5,906 nucleotides of DNA from Candidatus Zhuqueibacterota bacterium (GCA_013361015.1 JABWAN010000394.1:1-5906); one strand, 5' to 3'; counted from the stretch's first letter, positions 1-5,366 are shown. Notes: generated by a model from the letters alone, not told the origin. Translations and numbers: made by a program.

Positions 1-28
1 AATTATGAATTTTAAATTGAAAACTATA
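1..28. repeat. Degenerate 7-bp tandem tract (tract 1), AT-rich
   Basis: Four consecutive 7-bp units begin at positions 1, 8, 15 and 22. The first three start with AATT and the fourth with AACT. The tract ends 4 bp short of the 3' end of the tRNA-Ser(GCU) gene and may continue beyond the window edge. It has the look of short heptameric tandem repeats found in the intergenic DNA of some bacteria. No function is visible. Confidence 0.45.
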
Positions 29-30
29 AG

Positions 31-122
<92 letters not shown>

Positions 123-145
123 GAAACGGTAGAATTTTGCATGAT

Positions 146-193
146 CAATTGTGAATGGTTAATTGACAATGGATCATCTAACATTCACAATTG
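146..193. repeat. Perfect 12-bp inverted repeat between the two tRNA-Ser genes
   Basis: Arms 146-157 and 182-193 (CAATTGTGAATG and its exact reverse complement) are separated by 24 nt. In the tRNA transcript this would form a hairpin starting 2 nt after the last base of tRNA-Ser(UGA). It is AT-rich and has no following U-run, so it is not a standard intrinsic terminator. It lies within the second 7-bp repeat tract. A role in tRNA 3' processing is possible but unproven. Confidence 0.5.
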
Positions 194-195
194 TG
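147..195. repeat. Degenerate 7-bp tandem tract (tract 2)
   Basis: Seven consecutive 7-bp units start at 147, 154, 161, 168, 175, 182 and 189. Units 1-4 and 7 start with AAT, and units 1 and 7 are identical (AATTGTG). The tract ends exactly at the 3' end of the tRNA-Ser(UGA) gene at 196. It shares the period and AAT-start of the tract at 1-28, which likewise sits at a tRNA 3' end. Confidence 0.5.
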
Positions 196-280
196 CGGAG
201 GGCGGGAGACTCGAACTCCCAAGGGTGATGAGCCCAGCGGTTTTCAAGACCGCCGCCTTACCAATTAGGTCTAGCCCTCC
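196..280 (-). tRNA. tRNA-Ser (anticodon UGA)
   Basis: An 85-nt class II tRNA can be folded on the minus strand. Acceptor GGAGGGC (280-274) pairs with GCCCTCC (203-197), with discriminator G at 196. The anticodon stem GCGGU/ACCGC holds the loop CUUGAAA with anticodon UGA, which reads UCA and probably other UCN codons. The variable arm is long (16 nt) with a short GGG/CCC stem. The T arm GGGAG-TTCGAGT-CTCCC is perfect. CCA is not encoded. A well-formed promoter lies 29 bp upstream, between this gene and dprA, so the two tRNA genes probably form their own transcription unit. Confidence 0.97.
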
Positions 281-308
281 GTAGGAATTGGCACTTAAAA
301 AGCGGGGC

Positions 309-337
309 AATATACAAATCCACCCTTGTGTAGTCAA
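309..337 (-). promoter_or_regulatory. Sigma-70-type promoter of the tRNA-Ser pair
   Basis: The minus strand has -35 TTGACT (337-332), a 17-bp spacer, and -10 TATATT (314-309). Each hexamer matches the consensus at five of six positions. The bases right after the -10 (308-302) are GCCCCGC. A GC-rich discriminator of this kind is typical of stable-RNA promoters under stringent control. The expected start site is near 302, giving a leader of about 20 nt before the mature tRNA-Ser(UGA) at 280. Confidence 0.75.
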
Positions 338-369
338 TCTTTTTTTCGGCCAATTTCCGGCTTGCCACA

Positions 370-1467
370 TTACATTTTGACAAAAAACTTTCCCGGCAAC
401 TGCTTTAATAAGTTTTTGAATTCGAGATCGAGCAAGATCGCCATCACTTCCGAGGAAGGCAGGCCGGATTTACGAATCAACTCGTCAATGTGCAATCCCT
501 CGTGCGAAAGCAATTGATACACGCGCATGCTCTTGGCCTCCAGTTCCGGCGCCGACCTAGCTTCTACTTGCGTTCGCCCAAATAGCTCAAGTTGCGCCGT
601 CAACTCTTCCAGCACGTCCTCGACGTTGTGTACAAGCTTGGCGCCTTCGCGAATGAGTTGGTGCGGCCCGGCGCTTTTAATACTAAAAATACTGCCGGGC
701 ACGGCGAACACTTCGCGATTGTGTTCCACTGCGAAGTTGGCAGTGATCATCGCACCGCTTTCCAAGCCGGCCTCGACAACAATAACGCCGAGAGTTAGCC
801 CGCTGATGATACGATTGCGGCGCGGGAAATTAACAGCATCGGGTTTTGCGCCATAAGCGTACTCGGAAAGCACTGCCCCTTGCGCCGCAATTTCTTCCGC
901 CAATTTTTTATTCTCCGCGGGGTAGATCACATCAAGCCCGGAGCCTAACACGGCAAGTGTGCGCCCGCCATTCTTGCTTGTGGTGCGATGCGCGATCGTA
1001 TCGATGCCGCGCGCTAATCCACTCACTATTGTAAAACCGCGCGAAGACAGTTCCGCAGCCAGCTTTTCTGCGACCATTTTTCCATATTGCGTGGGCGCCC
1101 GTGTGCCCACAATCGCAAGGGCGTTTTGATCCTGTGTGGTGAGATTGCCGTGGAGATAAAGCAATACCGGCGGATCCGGAATTTTTTTCAAGAGGGTGGG
1201 ATAATCGCCATCCCAATATGTCACCATGCGCTCATTGCGCCGGGCGACGGTTTCCAATTGCCCTTCGGCGAACGCCGTGTCACGATTGTGCAAAATGTTT
1301 TCGGCGAGCGTGCGGTCAATGCCCGAAACTTGACAGAGTTCGGCAAGAGAAGCGGAAAGCACCGCGTGGGCGGATTGAAAATGCGCCACCAAGGCGCGAA
1401 TGCGCGTCGGTCCAATGCCGGGCACCGTGGTGAGTTGCAATAAAGTGCGAAGCGTGTCGAGGTTCAA
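370..1467 (-). CDS. dprA: DNA-processing/DNA-protecting protein DprA (365 aa, TTG start)
   Basis: DprA binds incoming single-stranded DNA during natural transformation in the cytoplasm and loads RecA on it. The family is also conserved in bacteria not known to be transformable. Residues 1-65 form a helix-hairpin-helix region (TTVPGIGPTRI, 13-23). The Rossmann-like core carries VGTR (120-123), SGLARGIDTIAH (149-160), GSGLDVIYPAEN (175-186), FPRRNRIISGL (214-224) and VEAGLESGAMITA (231-243), all hallmarks of the family. Residues about 305-365 form the C-terminal winged helix (DprA_WH). Length is normal. The start is TTG at 1467-1465, chosen because AGGGGG (1478-1473) stands 5 nt upstream and translation from it gives the expected N-terminus. 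The gene follows the small protein gene by 28 bp and obg by about 0.4 kb, suggesting one operon. The stop is TAA, and no clear terminator follows. Confidence 0.97.
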   Translation of the reverse strand: MNLDTLRTLLQLTTVPGIGPTRIRALVAHFQSAHAVLSASLAELCQVSGIDRTLAENILHNRDTAFAEGQLETVARRNERMVTYWDGDYPTLLKKIPDPPVLLYLHGNLTTQDQNALAIVGTRAPTQYGKMVAEKLAAELSSRGFTIVSGLARGIDTIAHRTTSKNGGRTLAVLGSGLDVIYPAENKKLAEEIAAQGAVLSEYAYGAKPDAVNFPRRNRIISGLTLGVIVVEAGLESGAMITANFAVEHNREVFAVPGSIFSIKSAGPHQLIREGAKLVHNVEDVLEELTAQLELFGRTQVEARSAPELEAKSMRVYQLLSHEGLHIDELIRKSGLPSSEVMAILLDLEFKNLLKQLPGKFFVKM

Positions 1468-1472
1468 AACGT

Positions 1473-1478
1473 CCCCCT
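1473..1478 (-). promoter_or_regulatory. Shine-Dalgarno site that supports the TTG start of dprA
   Basis: AGGGGG on the minus strand lies 5 nt before the TTG at 1467. The 33 bp upstream of the TTG that separate it from the previous gene contain no in-frame ATG or GTG with a comparable site. This supports TTG as the real start. Confidence 0.6.
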
Positions 1479-1495
1479 TGGGGTTGCGTGTTGAA

Positions 1496-1780
1496 TCAAT
1501 ATTCCTTGGTTTCCACAGCCTCGGCGATCCGCGCCTGAGGGTCCATCATTATCTTTCCCGTAACGCGACCCCACACGGCGCGCATCGCGGCGAGCAGGTC
1601 CTCCGCCTGGCTGGCAGTATCGAACTCGAGGTCAATCATGACGTAGTTTGCATCGTCGATCGGTCTTAAAATCCGATAGCGACGTACGCCCGATTTCTGC
1701 CGGCCAACAGGATCGCTGTCGAAAGCTTGCTTCCAACCCTCGTAGCTCGAAACCGGATGTTCAATGCGCAGCACGTACAT
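1496..1780 (-). CDS. Small dimeric alpha-beta-barrel (ABM-like) protein, function unknown (94 aa)
   Basis: The protein starts MYVLRIEHPVSSYEGWKQAF. The pattern is a beta strand, then a helix around an EGWKQAFDSD segment (14-23), a second strand (RRYRILRP, 33-40), a third strand (YVMIDLEF, 46-53), and a helix (ASQAEDLLAAMRAVWG, 56-71). This beta-alpha-beta-beta-alpha layout is that of small ferredoxin-like dimeric alpha-beta-barrel proteins related to antibiotic biosynthesis monooxygenases. Many members have no known substrate, and no catalytic residues can be assigned here, so enzymatic activity is not claimed. The start is clear: AAGGAG (1791-1786) sits 5 nt before ATG at 1780. It lies 62 bp after obg and 28 bp before dprA in the same direction, probably in one operon. 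Nothing links it functionally to either neighbour. Confidence 0.8.
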   Translation of the reverse strand: MYVLRIEHPVSSYEGWKQAFDSDPVGRQKSGVRRYRILRPIDDANYVMIDLEFDTASQAEDLLAAMRAVWGRVTGKIMMDPQARIAEAVETKEY

Positions 1781-1842
1781 TTTAGCTCCTTCACTCTCGA
1801 ATGGATTTCAACCTTGAGTATGCTTCAATCTTCTGCTCAAGC

Positions 1843-2823
1843 TCAATGCCTCGCTACCGCCTGCCACATCAAATCCAACAACTCCCGCAGGCCTTCTCCC
1901 GTGACGGCAGAAATGCGGCAAGAGGGATGTGGCAACTTGCTCAAAAAAACTTCGGCAGCGTTTTTGTCCTCACAGAGATCCATTTTTGAAAGTGCGAGAA
2001 GGCGCGGTTTTTCGAGCAGACCGCCATCATATCCTTTCAGCTCTTCCAATAACGTCTGATAGGTCGCACTGTAATCTTCGGAATTGGCTTCGATGAGAAT
2101 CACGAGCGCGCGCGTGCGTTCGATGTGGCGCAGAAACTCGATGCCCAAACCCCGGCCTGCGTGCGCGCCCTCGATCAAGCCGGGGATGTCGGCGACCACA
2201 AAACTTTCAAATTCGCCGTGACGCACGACGCCGAGATTTGGCGTCAGCGTCGTGAAAGGATAGTCCGCAATTTTCGGGCGCGCGGAAGATATGCGGGAGA
2301 GCAAGGTCGATTTGCCTGCATTCGGCAAGCCCACCAAACCGGCGTCTGCAAGCAATTTCAGTTCGAGTATGAGCCAGCGCGATTCACCCAACTCACCGGG
2401 CTCCCATTCGCGCGGCGCTTGGTGTGTGGAGGAAACATAACTCGCGTTGCCGCGACCGCCGCGACCACCACGCGCGATCACGATGCGCTCTCCGAGCGTT
2501 ACCATGTCTGCCAGCACTTGCTGGGTTTCAGCATCGCGCACGACCGTGCCCGGCGGCACGAGAATGGTCACGTCGTTCCCGTCGTGGCCGGTTTTGTTTG
2601 CGCCTTTGCCATGTTCGCCGCGCGTGGCGCGAAAATGTTTGCGGTGTTGAAAGTCGAGCAGCGTGCGCAGATTGCCATTCACTTCGAGAATCACGCTGCC
2701 GCCATGCCCGCCATTGCCGCCATCAGGCCCGCCCTTGGGAACGAATTTCTCGCGCCGAAAACTCACACAACCGCTCCCGCCGCGTCCGGCCTCAACGAAA
2801 ATTTTTGCGGTGTCAACGAACAT
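1843..2823 (-). CDS. obg: Obg/CgtA family ribosome-assembly GTPase (326 aa, no OCT domain)
   Basis: Obg is an essential GTPase that binds the large ribosomal subunit during late assembly and links growth to (p)ppGpp. The N-terminal glycine-rich Obg fold spans about 1-158 (GRGGSGCVSFRREKFVPKGGP, with GGRGGRGN at 119-126). The G domain follows: G1 GLPNAGKST (165-173), switch I YPFTTLTP (188-195), G3 DIPG (212-215), G4 SKMD (279-282) and G5 SAVTGEGL (305-312). G4 has Ser in place of the usual Asn of NKxD, a variant also known in Obg proteins of Bacteroidetes, so it is not proof of lost specificity. The protein ends soon after G5 and lacks the C-terminal OCT domain of Bacillus-type Obg. Start ATG at 2823 gives the standard MFVDTAKIFVEAG N-terminus. 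No good Shine-Dalgarno precedes it because a 7-bp repeat tract occupies that site. It is followed by the small ABM-like gene and dprA. Confidence 0.98.
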   Translation of the reverse strand: MFVDTAKIFVEAGRGGSGCVSFRREKFVPKGGPDGGNGGHGGSVILEVNGNLRTLLDFQHRKHFRATRGEHGKGANKTGHDGNDVTILVPPGTVVRDAETQQVLADMVTLGERIVIARGGRGGRGNASYVSSTHQAPREWEPGELGESRWLILELKLLADAGLVGLPNAGKSTLLSRISSARPKIADYPFTTLTPNLGVVRHGEFESFVVADIPGLIEGAHAGRGLGIEFLRHIERTRALVILIEANSEDYSATYQTLLEELKGYDGGLLEKPRLLALSKMDLCEDKNAAEVFLSKLPHPSCRISAVTGEGLRELLDLMWQAVARH

Positions 2824-2867
2824 TCGTAGCTTTCGTAGATAGTTGGTCGTGAGTCGTAGATCGTGAA
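2824..2867. repeat. Degenerate 7-bp tandem tract (tract 3) upstream of obg
   Basis: On the plus strand, units TCGTAGC (2824), TCGTAGA (2833), TAGTTGG (2840), TCGTGAG (2847), TCGTAGA (2854) and TCGTGAA (2861) follow one another, with one 2-nt offset at 2831-2832. Consensus is TCGTRRN, with one divergent unit. The tract abuts the obg start codon directly, so it forms the whole ribosome-binding region of that gene. Confidence 0.6.
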
Positions 2868-2910
2868 TTGCGCCACGCCGTTCATGACCATAAACGACGC
2901 GGCAACCTGT

Positions 2911-3312
2911 TCATTGTGCCGGCGGCAATGCCACCTCGGGCAACGAAGGCAAACTGACGTGATCGCGCCCCGACCGACTACGCAGTTGAATGAACACCGG
3001 AAGCGAATCTGAAAATGTAAAACTGTATTCCGTGGCCAGAGCCGGAAGCTCGACTGCACTGGGCATGGTCGCAAACGGAACATACGCCAAACTGCGTTCG
3101 GAATAATACAGCAGATACCCGGAGAATTCTTTAGGCTTGACTGCGCTTGCTTCCCATGTGACAGTCACTCGACCGTTTTCTCGCACGCCGCGCACATTTT
3201 GCGGCGGCGGAAGCTCAAGCACATCACGCACTTGCGTAGTGGTTGCGCAACCCAGCAGCACGAGCATAATGACTGCAGCGCATTTTTCCATATCTGCACG
3301 AGAGAGACTCAT
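2911..3312 (-). CDS. Small lipoprotein with a fibronectin-III-like domain (about 133 aa)
   Basis: From ATG at 3312 the protein begins MSLSRADMEKCAAVIMLVLL and continues to a lipobox L-L-G-C with the lipidated Cys at residue 22, so it is a likely lipoprotein exported by Sec and anchored to a membrane. After the linker, residues of about 37-120 look like one FN3 sandwich: PPPQNVRGVRENGRVTVTW, then GYLLYYSERS, and a closing strand FIQLRSRSG. There are no catalytic motifs, so a binding or structural role is most likely. The start is uncertain. GTG at 3327 and ATG at 3291 are in frame, and none of the three has a strong Shine-Dalgarno. I favour 3312 for a normal-length signal peptide. It begins 12-27 bp after the DUF4276 gene, but its GC content (62% in 3181-3240) resembles obg rather than that module. 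Specific function is not recognised. Confidence 0.8.
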   Translation of the reverse strand: MSLSRADMEKCAAVIMLVLLGCATTTQVRDVLELPPPQNVRGVRENGRVTVTWEASAVKPKEFSGYLLYYSERSLAYVPFATMPSAVELPALATEYSFTFSDSLPVFIQLRSRSGRDHVSLPSLPEVALPPAQ

Positions 3313-3339
3313 TTGAATGCCAATCACAAGCCTGAATTT

Positions 3340-3966
3340 CTAAAGCCCCGCCGCCTTTGCTAGGTTCAACATTTCATCCAGAAGCTCTTTCAGCTTTGGG
3401 CATTTTGAATAAGCCAAATTGGGATATAATTTCTCGAGCAAGCCAATGCTATGTGTCGTCTTCTTGTAAGATCGCTTCGTCTTTTGCTGATAAATTCGAT
3501 CTAAAAGCCTAGCCGGTGGTTCATCAAAATTAACTTCCTCCGGGTGCTGAACTTTTCCCGGCAGAGCGCTCTTGATTTCATGCGGGAATAAATTCGGGTC
3601 ACTGAGCAGCCAAGCTTCTGTTTCATGCACCGCGAGGAATTGCTTAAATTTCGGCAGCGCCACCGCTTTCTCAAGATACTCTTTGGCCCAGTTGTAACGT
3701 TGCGCTGCGGTAGTGATATTAGAAGGATAAAACTTGGGGCCGTAAAGATCGAGGAGAGCAATGACCGCAATGATTTTTTCCTTGTCGGGAGCGTTGAGAT
3801 ACATGCGCGCTTTTGTAGGCGCATCTTTCACCAATTGCGGCCAGCCTTTGAAATTCACCGGCGTGATGCCGGCGGGCCGCTGTAATCTTGGATCAAGCCA
3901 TTTCTTTAAAAACGGCGGCAGCGCCTTCGCTTCCGTTTCACCCTCACAGAACAAAATAAACTTCAT
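3340..3966 (-). CDS. DUF4276 family protein, TOPRIM-like (208 aa), partner of the upstream ATPase
   Basis: The N-terminus MKFILFCEGETEAKALPPFL has the EGxTE motif (E8, G9, T11, E12) shared by DUF4276, RloB and other TOPRIM-like nuclease families. A hydrophobic strand then leads to D73 in LLDLYG (71-76), at the place of the second TOPRIM acid motif; the second acid of a classic DxD is not present. HETEAWLLSD (114-123) is another conserved DUF4276 stretch. Length is typical and the gene looks intact. The start codon overlaps the ATPase stop in ATGA (3966-3963), and GGAGG (3978-3974) lies 7 nt upstream, so the two are translationally coupled. By analogy with OLD, Gabija, PARIS and AbiL, this would be the effector nuclease and the ATPase the sensor. 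Nuclease activity is inferred from family similarity, not seen. Codon and base use are more AT-rich than in obg or dprA. Confidence 0.85.
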   Translation of the reverse strand: MKFILFCEGETEAKALPPFLKKWLDPRLQRPAGITPVNFKGWPQLVKDAPTKARMYLNAPDKEKIIAVIALLDLYGPKFYPSNITTAAQRYNWAKEYLEKAVALPKFKQFLAVHETEAWLLSDPNLFPHEIKSALPGKVQHPEEVNFDEPPARLLDRIYQQKTKRSYKKTTHSIGLLEKLYPNLAYSKCPKLKELLDEMLNLAKAAGL

Positions 3967-5150
3967 TCCATCGCCTCCAATTCACCGGAGCGAAAGAGCG
4001 CGCCCAAAGAATATTCTTGCAGCCAATAATCGAGCAGCTCGCCCTGCACATTTTTGAGAATTGTCTCTCCCTCTCGCCATTGGGCAATCGTCGTGGTCGG
4101 CTTGGTATCCGTAAAGGCGTCAAGAAATTGCGGCGAGTGTGTAGTGAAAATGACTTGCGTGCGCTTCGAAGCCTCGACCGCATATTCCGCGATGATAGGA
4201 AGCATGGAAGGGTGCAAACCGTTCTCTGGCTCATCTATAGCAATCAACCCAGTTGACCAAGGGTTGGTCAAGACGGTCAAAAGTAGCAGAAAACGTAAGG
4301 TGCCGTCAGAAAGATCGGCAGCAGATTGCTCGCGCTTGAGCGACTTCCAACGCACACGCATTTGGATTCTGTTGTCGGCAGCCGGTGGGAAAAGCAGTTC
4401 TTCAAAATCACTTCCAAAAGCGGCGCGCATAGCTTCATTGATGTCGTTCTTAAAATCGCGGTTTTCGTTGTAGTGTGTATGAAGCACTTGAATTAAGTTC
4501 TGACCGTCGGCATCGACCAATCGTTCAGGCCGCGCTAATGCTGCTTGGCGAAGCGAGGCCGTTTGACTAACATCGACGTCGTGATAAACCTTCCAATTCC
4601 TTAGAAACAACTCCATCTTTTGGGTGAGAAGACTCATGCCCATGATACGGGTTGAAAGGAGGCTTTCTTCCTCATTGATCTCAAGTTGAAGATCATCCCG
4701 CACCGAAATTAATTCTGGCCCGTTACCGAGGAAGTTACCTTTTAAACCGGTGCGCAAAATATGTACGGACGGGGATCCCTGGCCGATTCCAGTTGCGTGC
4801 GTCAAAACCTCTTTCTGAAGTCTGTAATAACTCCCTTGCCCGACACGCGCCAGTTCCATATCATAAACTAAAATACTCTTCTGAGTAAGTAAGTCTCTGC
4901 CAGACGCTTCGCATTTAAGCGAGAATATAATTGTTGCGGTCTGCCCATCCCAAACGATGGGGGCCATGCCGCCAAGCGATTGAATGTATTTTCCGAGGCG
5001 CCCTTGCGCAGAGACGGAAATCAATTCCAAAAAGCGCAGCAAGTTGGATTTGCCGGAGCCGTTTGGGCCGATGAAAACAGTTAGGGGTTCCAGGTCTACG
5101 GTGGTATCGTAAAGACTTTTGTACCGTTGGATTCGTATTTGGGTGAGCAT
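3963..5150 (-). CDS. AAA family ATPase (AAA_21/COG4637-like, SMC/ABC-type head, 395 aa)
   Basis: A cytoplasmic ATPase with an ABC/SMC-like head. The N-terminal strand MLTQIRIQRYKSLYDTTVDL is followed by Walker A GPNGSGKS (28-35). Walker B is LIAIDEPE (302-309; D306, E307). An LSDGT signature-like motif lies at 280-284 and the switch histidine is in TTHSP (336-340). The middle, about 60-275, is a variable domain with no long coiled coil. The C-terminal segment ends SLGALFRSGELEAME, a tail typical of this ATPase family when it precedes DUF4276. The start is ATG at 5150 rather than the in-frame ATG at 5180, because GGAGGG (5160-5155) stands 4 nt upstream and the product then begins at the conserved strand. 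All ATPase motifs are intact. It probably works with the DUF4276 protein. GC is low (38% in 4861-4920, 48% in 4621-4680), suggesting acquisition by transfer. Confidence 0.92.
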   Translation of the reverse strand: MLTQIRIQRYKSLYDTTVDLEPLTVFIGPNGSGKSNLLRFLELISVSAQGRLGKYIQSLGGMAPIVWDGQTATIIFSLKCEASGRDLLTQKSILVYDMELARVGQGSYYRLQKEVLTHATGIGQGSPSVHILRTGLKGNFLGNGPELISVRDDLQLEINEEESLLSTRIMGMSLLTQKMELFLRNWKVYHDVDVSQTASLRQAALARPERLVDADGQNLIQVLHTHYNENRDFKNDINEAMRAAFGSDFEELLFPPAADNRIQMRVRWKSLKREQSAADLSDGTLRFLLLLTVLTNPWSTGLIAIDEPENGLHPSMLPIIAEYAVEASKRTQVIFTTHSPQFLDAFTDTKPTTTIAQWREGETILKNVQGELLDYWLQEYSLGALFRSGELEAME

Positions 5151-5154
5151 AAAA

Positions 5155-5160
5155 CCCTCC
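5155..5160 (-). promoter_or_regulatory. Shine-Dalgarno site that decides the start of the ATPase gene
   Basis: GGAGGG on the minus strand lies 4 nt upstream of the ATG at 5150. The alternative in-frame ATG at 5180 has only an AT-rich stretch upstream and no Shine-Dalgarno. It would also overlap the candidate -10 element. Confidence 0.8.
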
Positions 5161-5178
5161 AAAAATGAGCTTTTGCCC

Positions 5179-5207
5179 ATTGTCTAAGAAATAAAACAGA
5201 TGGTCAA
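5179..5207 (-). promoter_or_regulatory. Candidate sigma-70 promoter of the ATPase-DUF4276 pair
   Basis: -35 TTGACC (5207-5202, five of six consensus bases) is followed by a 17-bp spacer and -10 GACAAT (5184-5179, four of six). Transcription would begin near 5172, giving a leader of about 20 nt that contains the Shine-Dalgarno at 5160-5155. The spacer is AT-rich. The -10 is weak, so confidence is modest. Confidence 0.4.
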
Positions 5208-5251
5208 CCTGAGTGGTTAATTATCAGTAATTCTCATTTTGACGCTTTTGC

Positions 5252-5366
5252 CTGGGGTTCAAACCCCAGTCTAGTCAAACAAACGTGTTAAAACACGTTA
5301 AGAGAGCCACTTTTCAACCTGTTTTAACAGGTTTGGTTTTGTTAGCCGTCGGTTTCAACCGATGGC
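5252..5366. repeat. Array of four short hairpins with conserved GTT-NN-AAC apex (REP-like palindromes)
   Basis: Four inverted repeats follow each other: 5252-5269 (stem CTGGGGTT, loop CA), 5282-5299 (AACGTGTT, loop AA), 5316-5333 (AACCTGTT, loop TT) and 5345-5366 (GCCGTCGGTT, loop TC, one G-T mismatch in DNA). Stems of 8, 8, 8 and 10 bp differ in sequence, but each apex reads GTT-NN-AAC. Centres are 30, 34 and 31 bp apart. A weaker outer pair, TTTGAC (5238-5243) with GTCAAA (5274-5279), brackets the first hairpin. The array lies between the UGPase stop and the ATPase promoter. It resembles repetitive extragenic palindromes mobilised by REP-associated tyrosine transposases, but no transposase is in the window. 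No U-run follows any stem, so these are not standard terminators; they could stabilise the UGPase mRNA 3' end. Confidence 0.7.

Noticed and set aside
338..369. Intrinsic terminator after dprA at the run of seven T (plus strand, 340-346)
   Set aside because: In the dprA transcript the run is A, not U, and the adjacent inverted repeat has only a 3-bp stem.
185..370. 61-codon open frame after dprA on the minus strand
   Set aside because: It runs through the tRNA promoter and the whole tRNA-Ser(UGA) gene and begins inside the dprA stop region without a Shine-Dalgarno.
527..856. 109-codon open frame on the plus strand
   Set aside because: Antisense to dprA, serine-rich and low in complexity, with no domain; shadow frame.
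2125..2829. 234-codon open frame on the plus strand
   Set aside because: It is antisense to obg, whose motifs are complete. The translation has no recognisable domain and is a shadow of GC-rich coding.
2763..3083. 106-codon minus-strand frame overlapping the lipoprotein and obg
   Set aside because: Out of frame with both genes; its middle part is simply translated 7-bp repeat.
5151..5180. Upstream ATG at 5180 as start of the ATPase gene
   Set aside because: It has no Shine-Dalgarno, overlaps the candidate -10, and adds ten residues absent from the family pattern; the ATG at 5150 has GGAGGG in place.
5252..5269. tRNA T-arm remnant (GGGGTTCAAACCCC)
   Set aside because: With a standard 7-nt T loop the stem has a G-A mismatch at the fourth pair, and no acceptor stem or anticodon arm lies nearby. 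The symmetric hairpin of the array explains it better.
5252..5366. Possible CRISPR array (palindromic repeats at about 31-bp intervals)
   Set aside because: The repeats are not identical; only the apex is shared. The intervening 11-16 bp are too short for spacers, and no cas gene is nearby.
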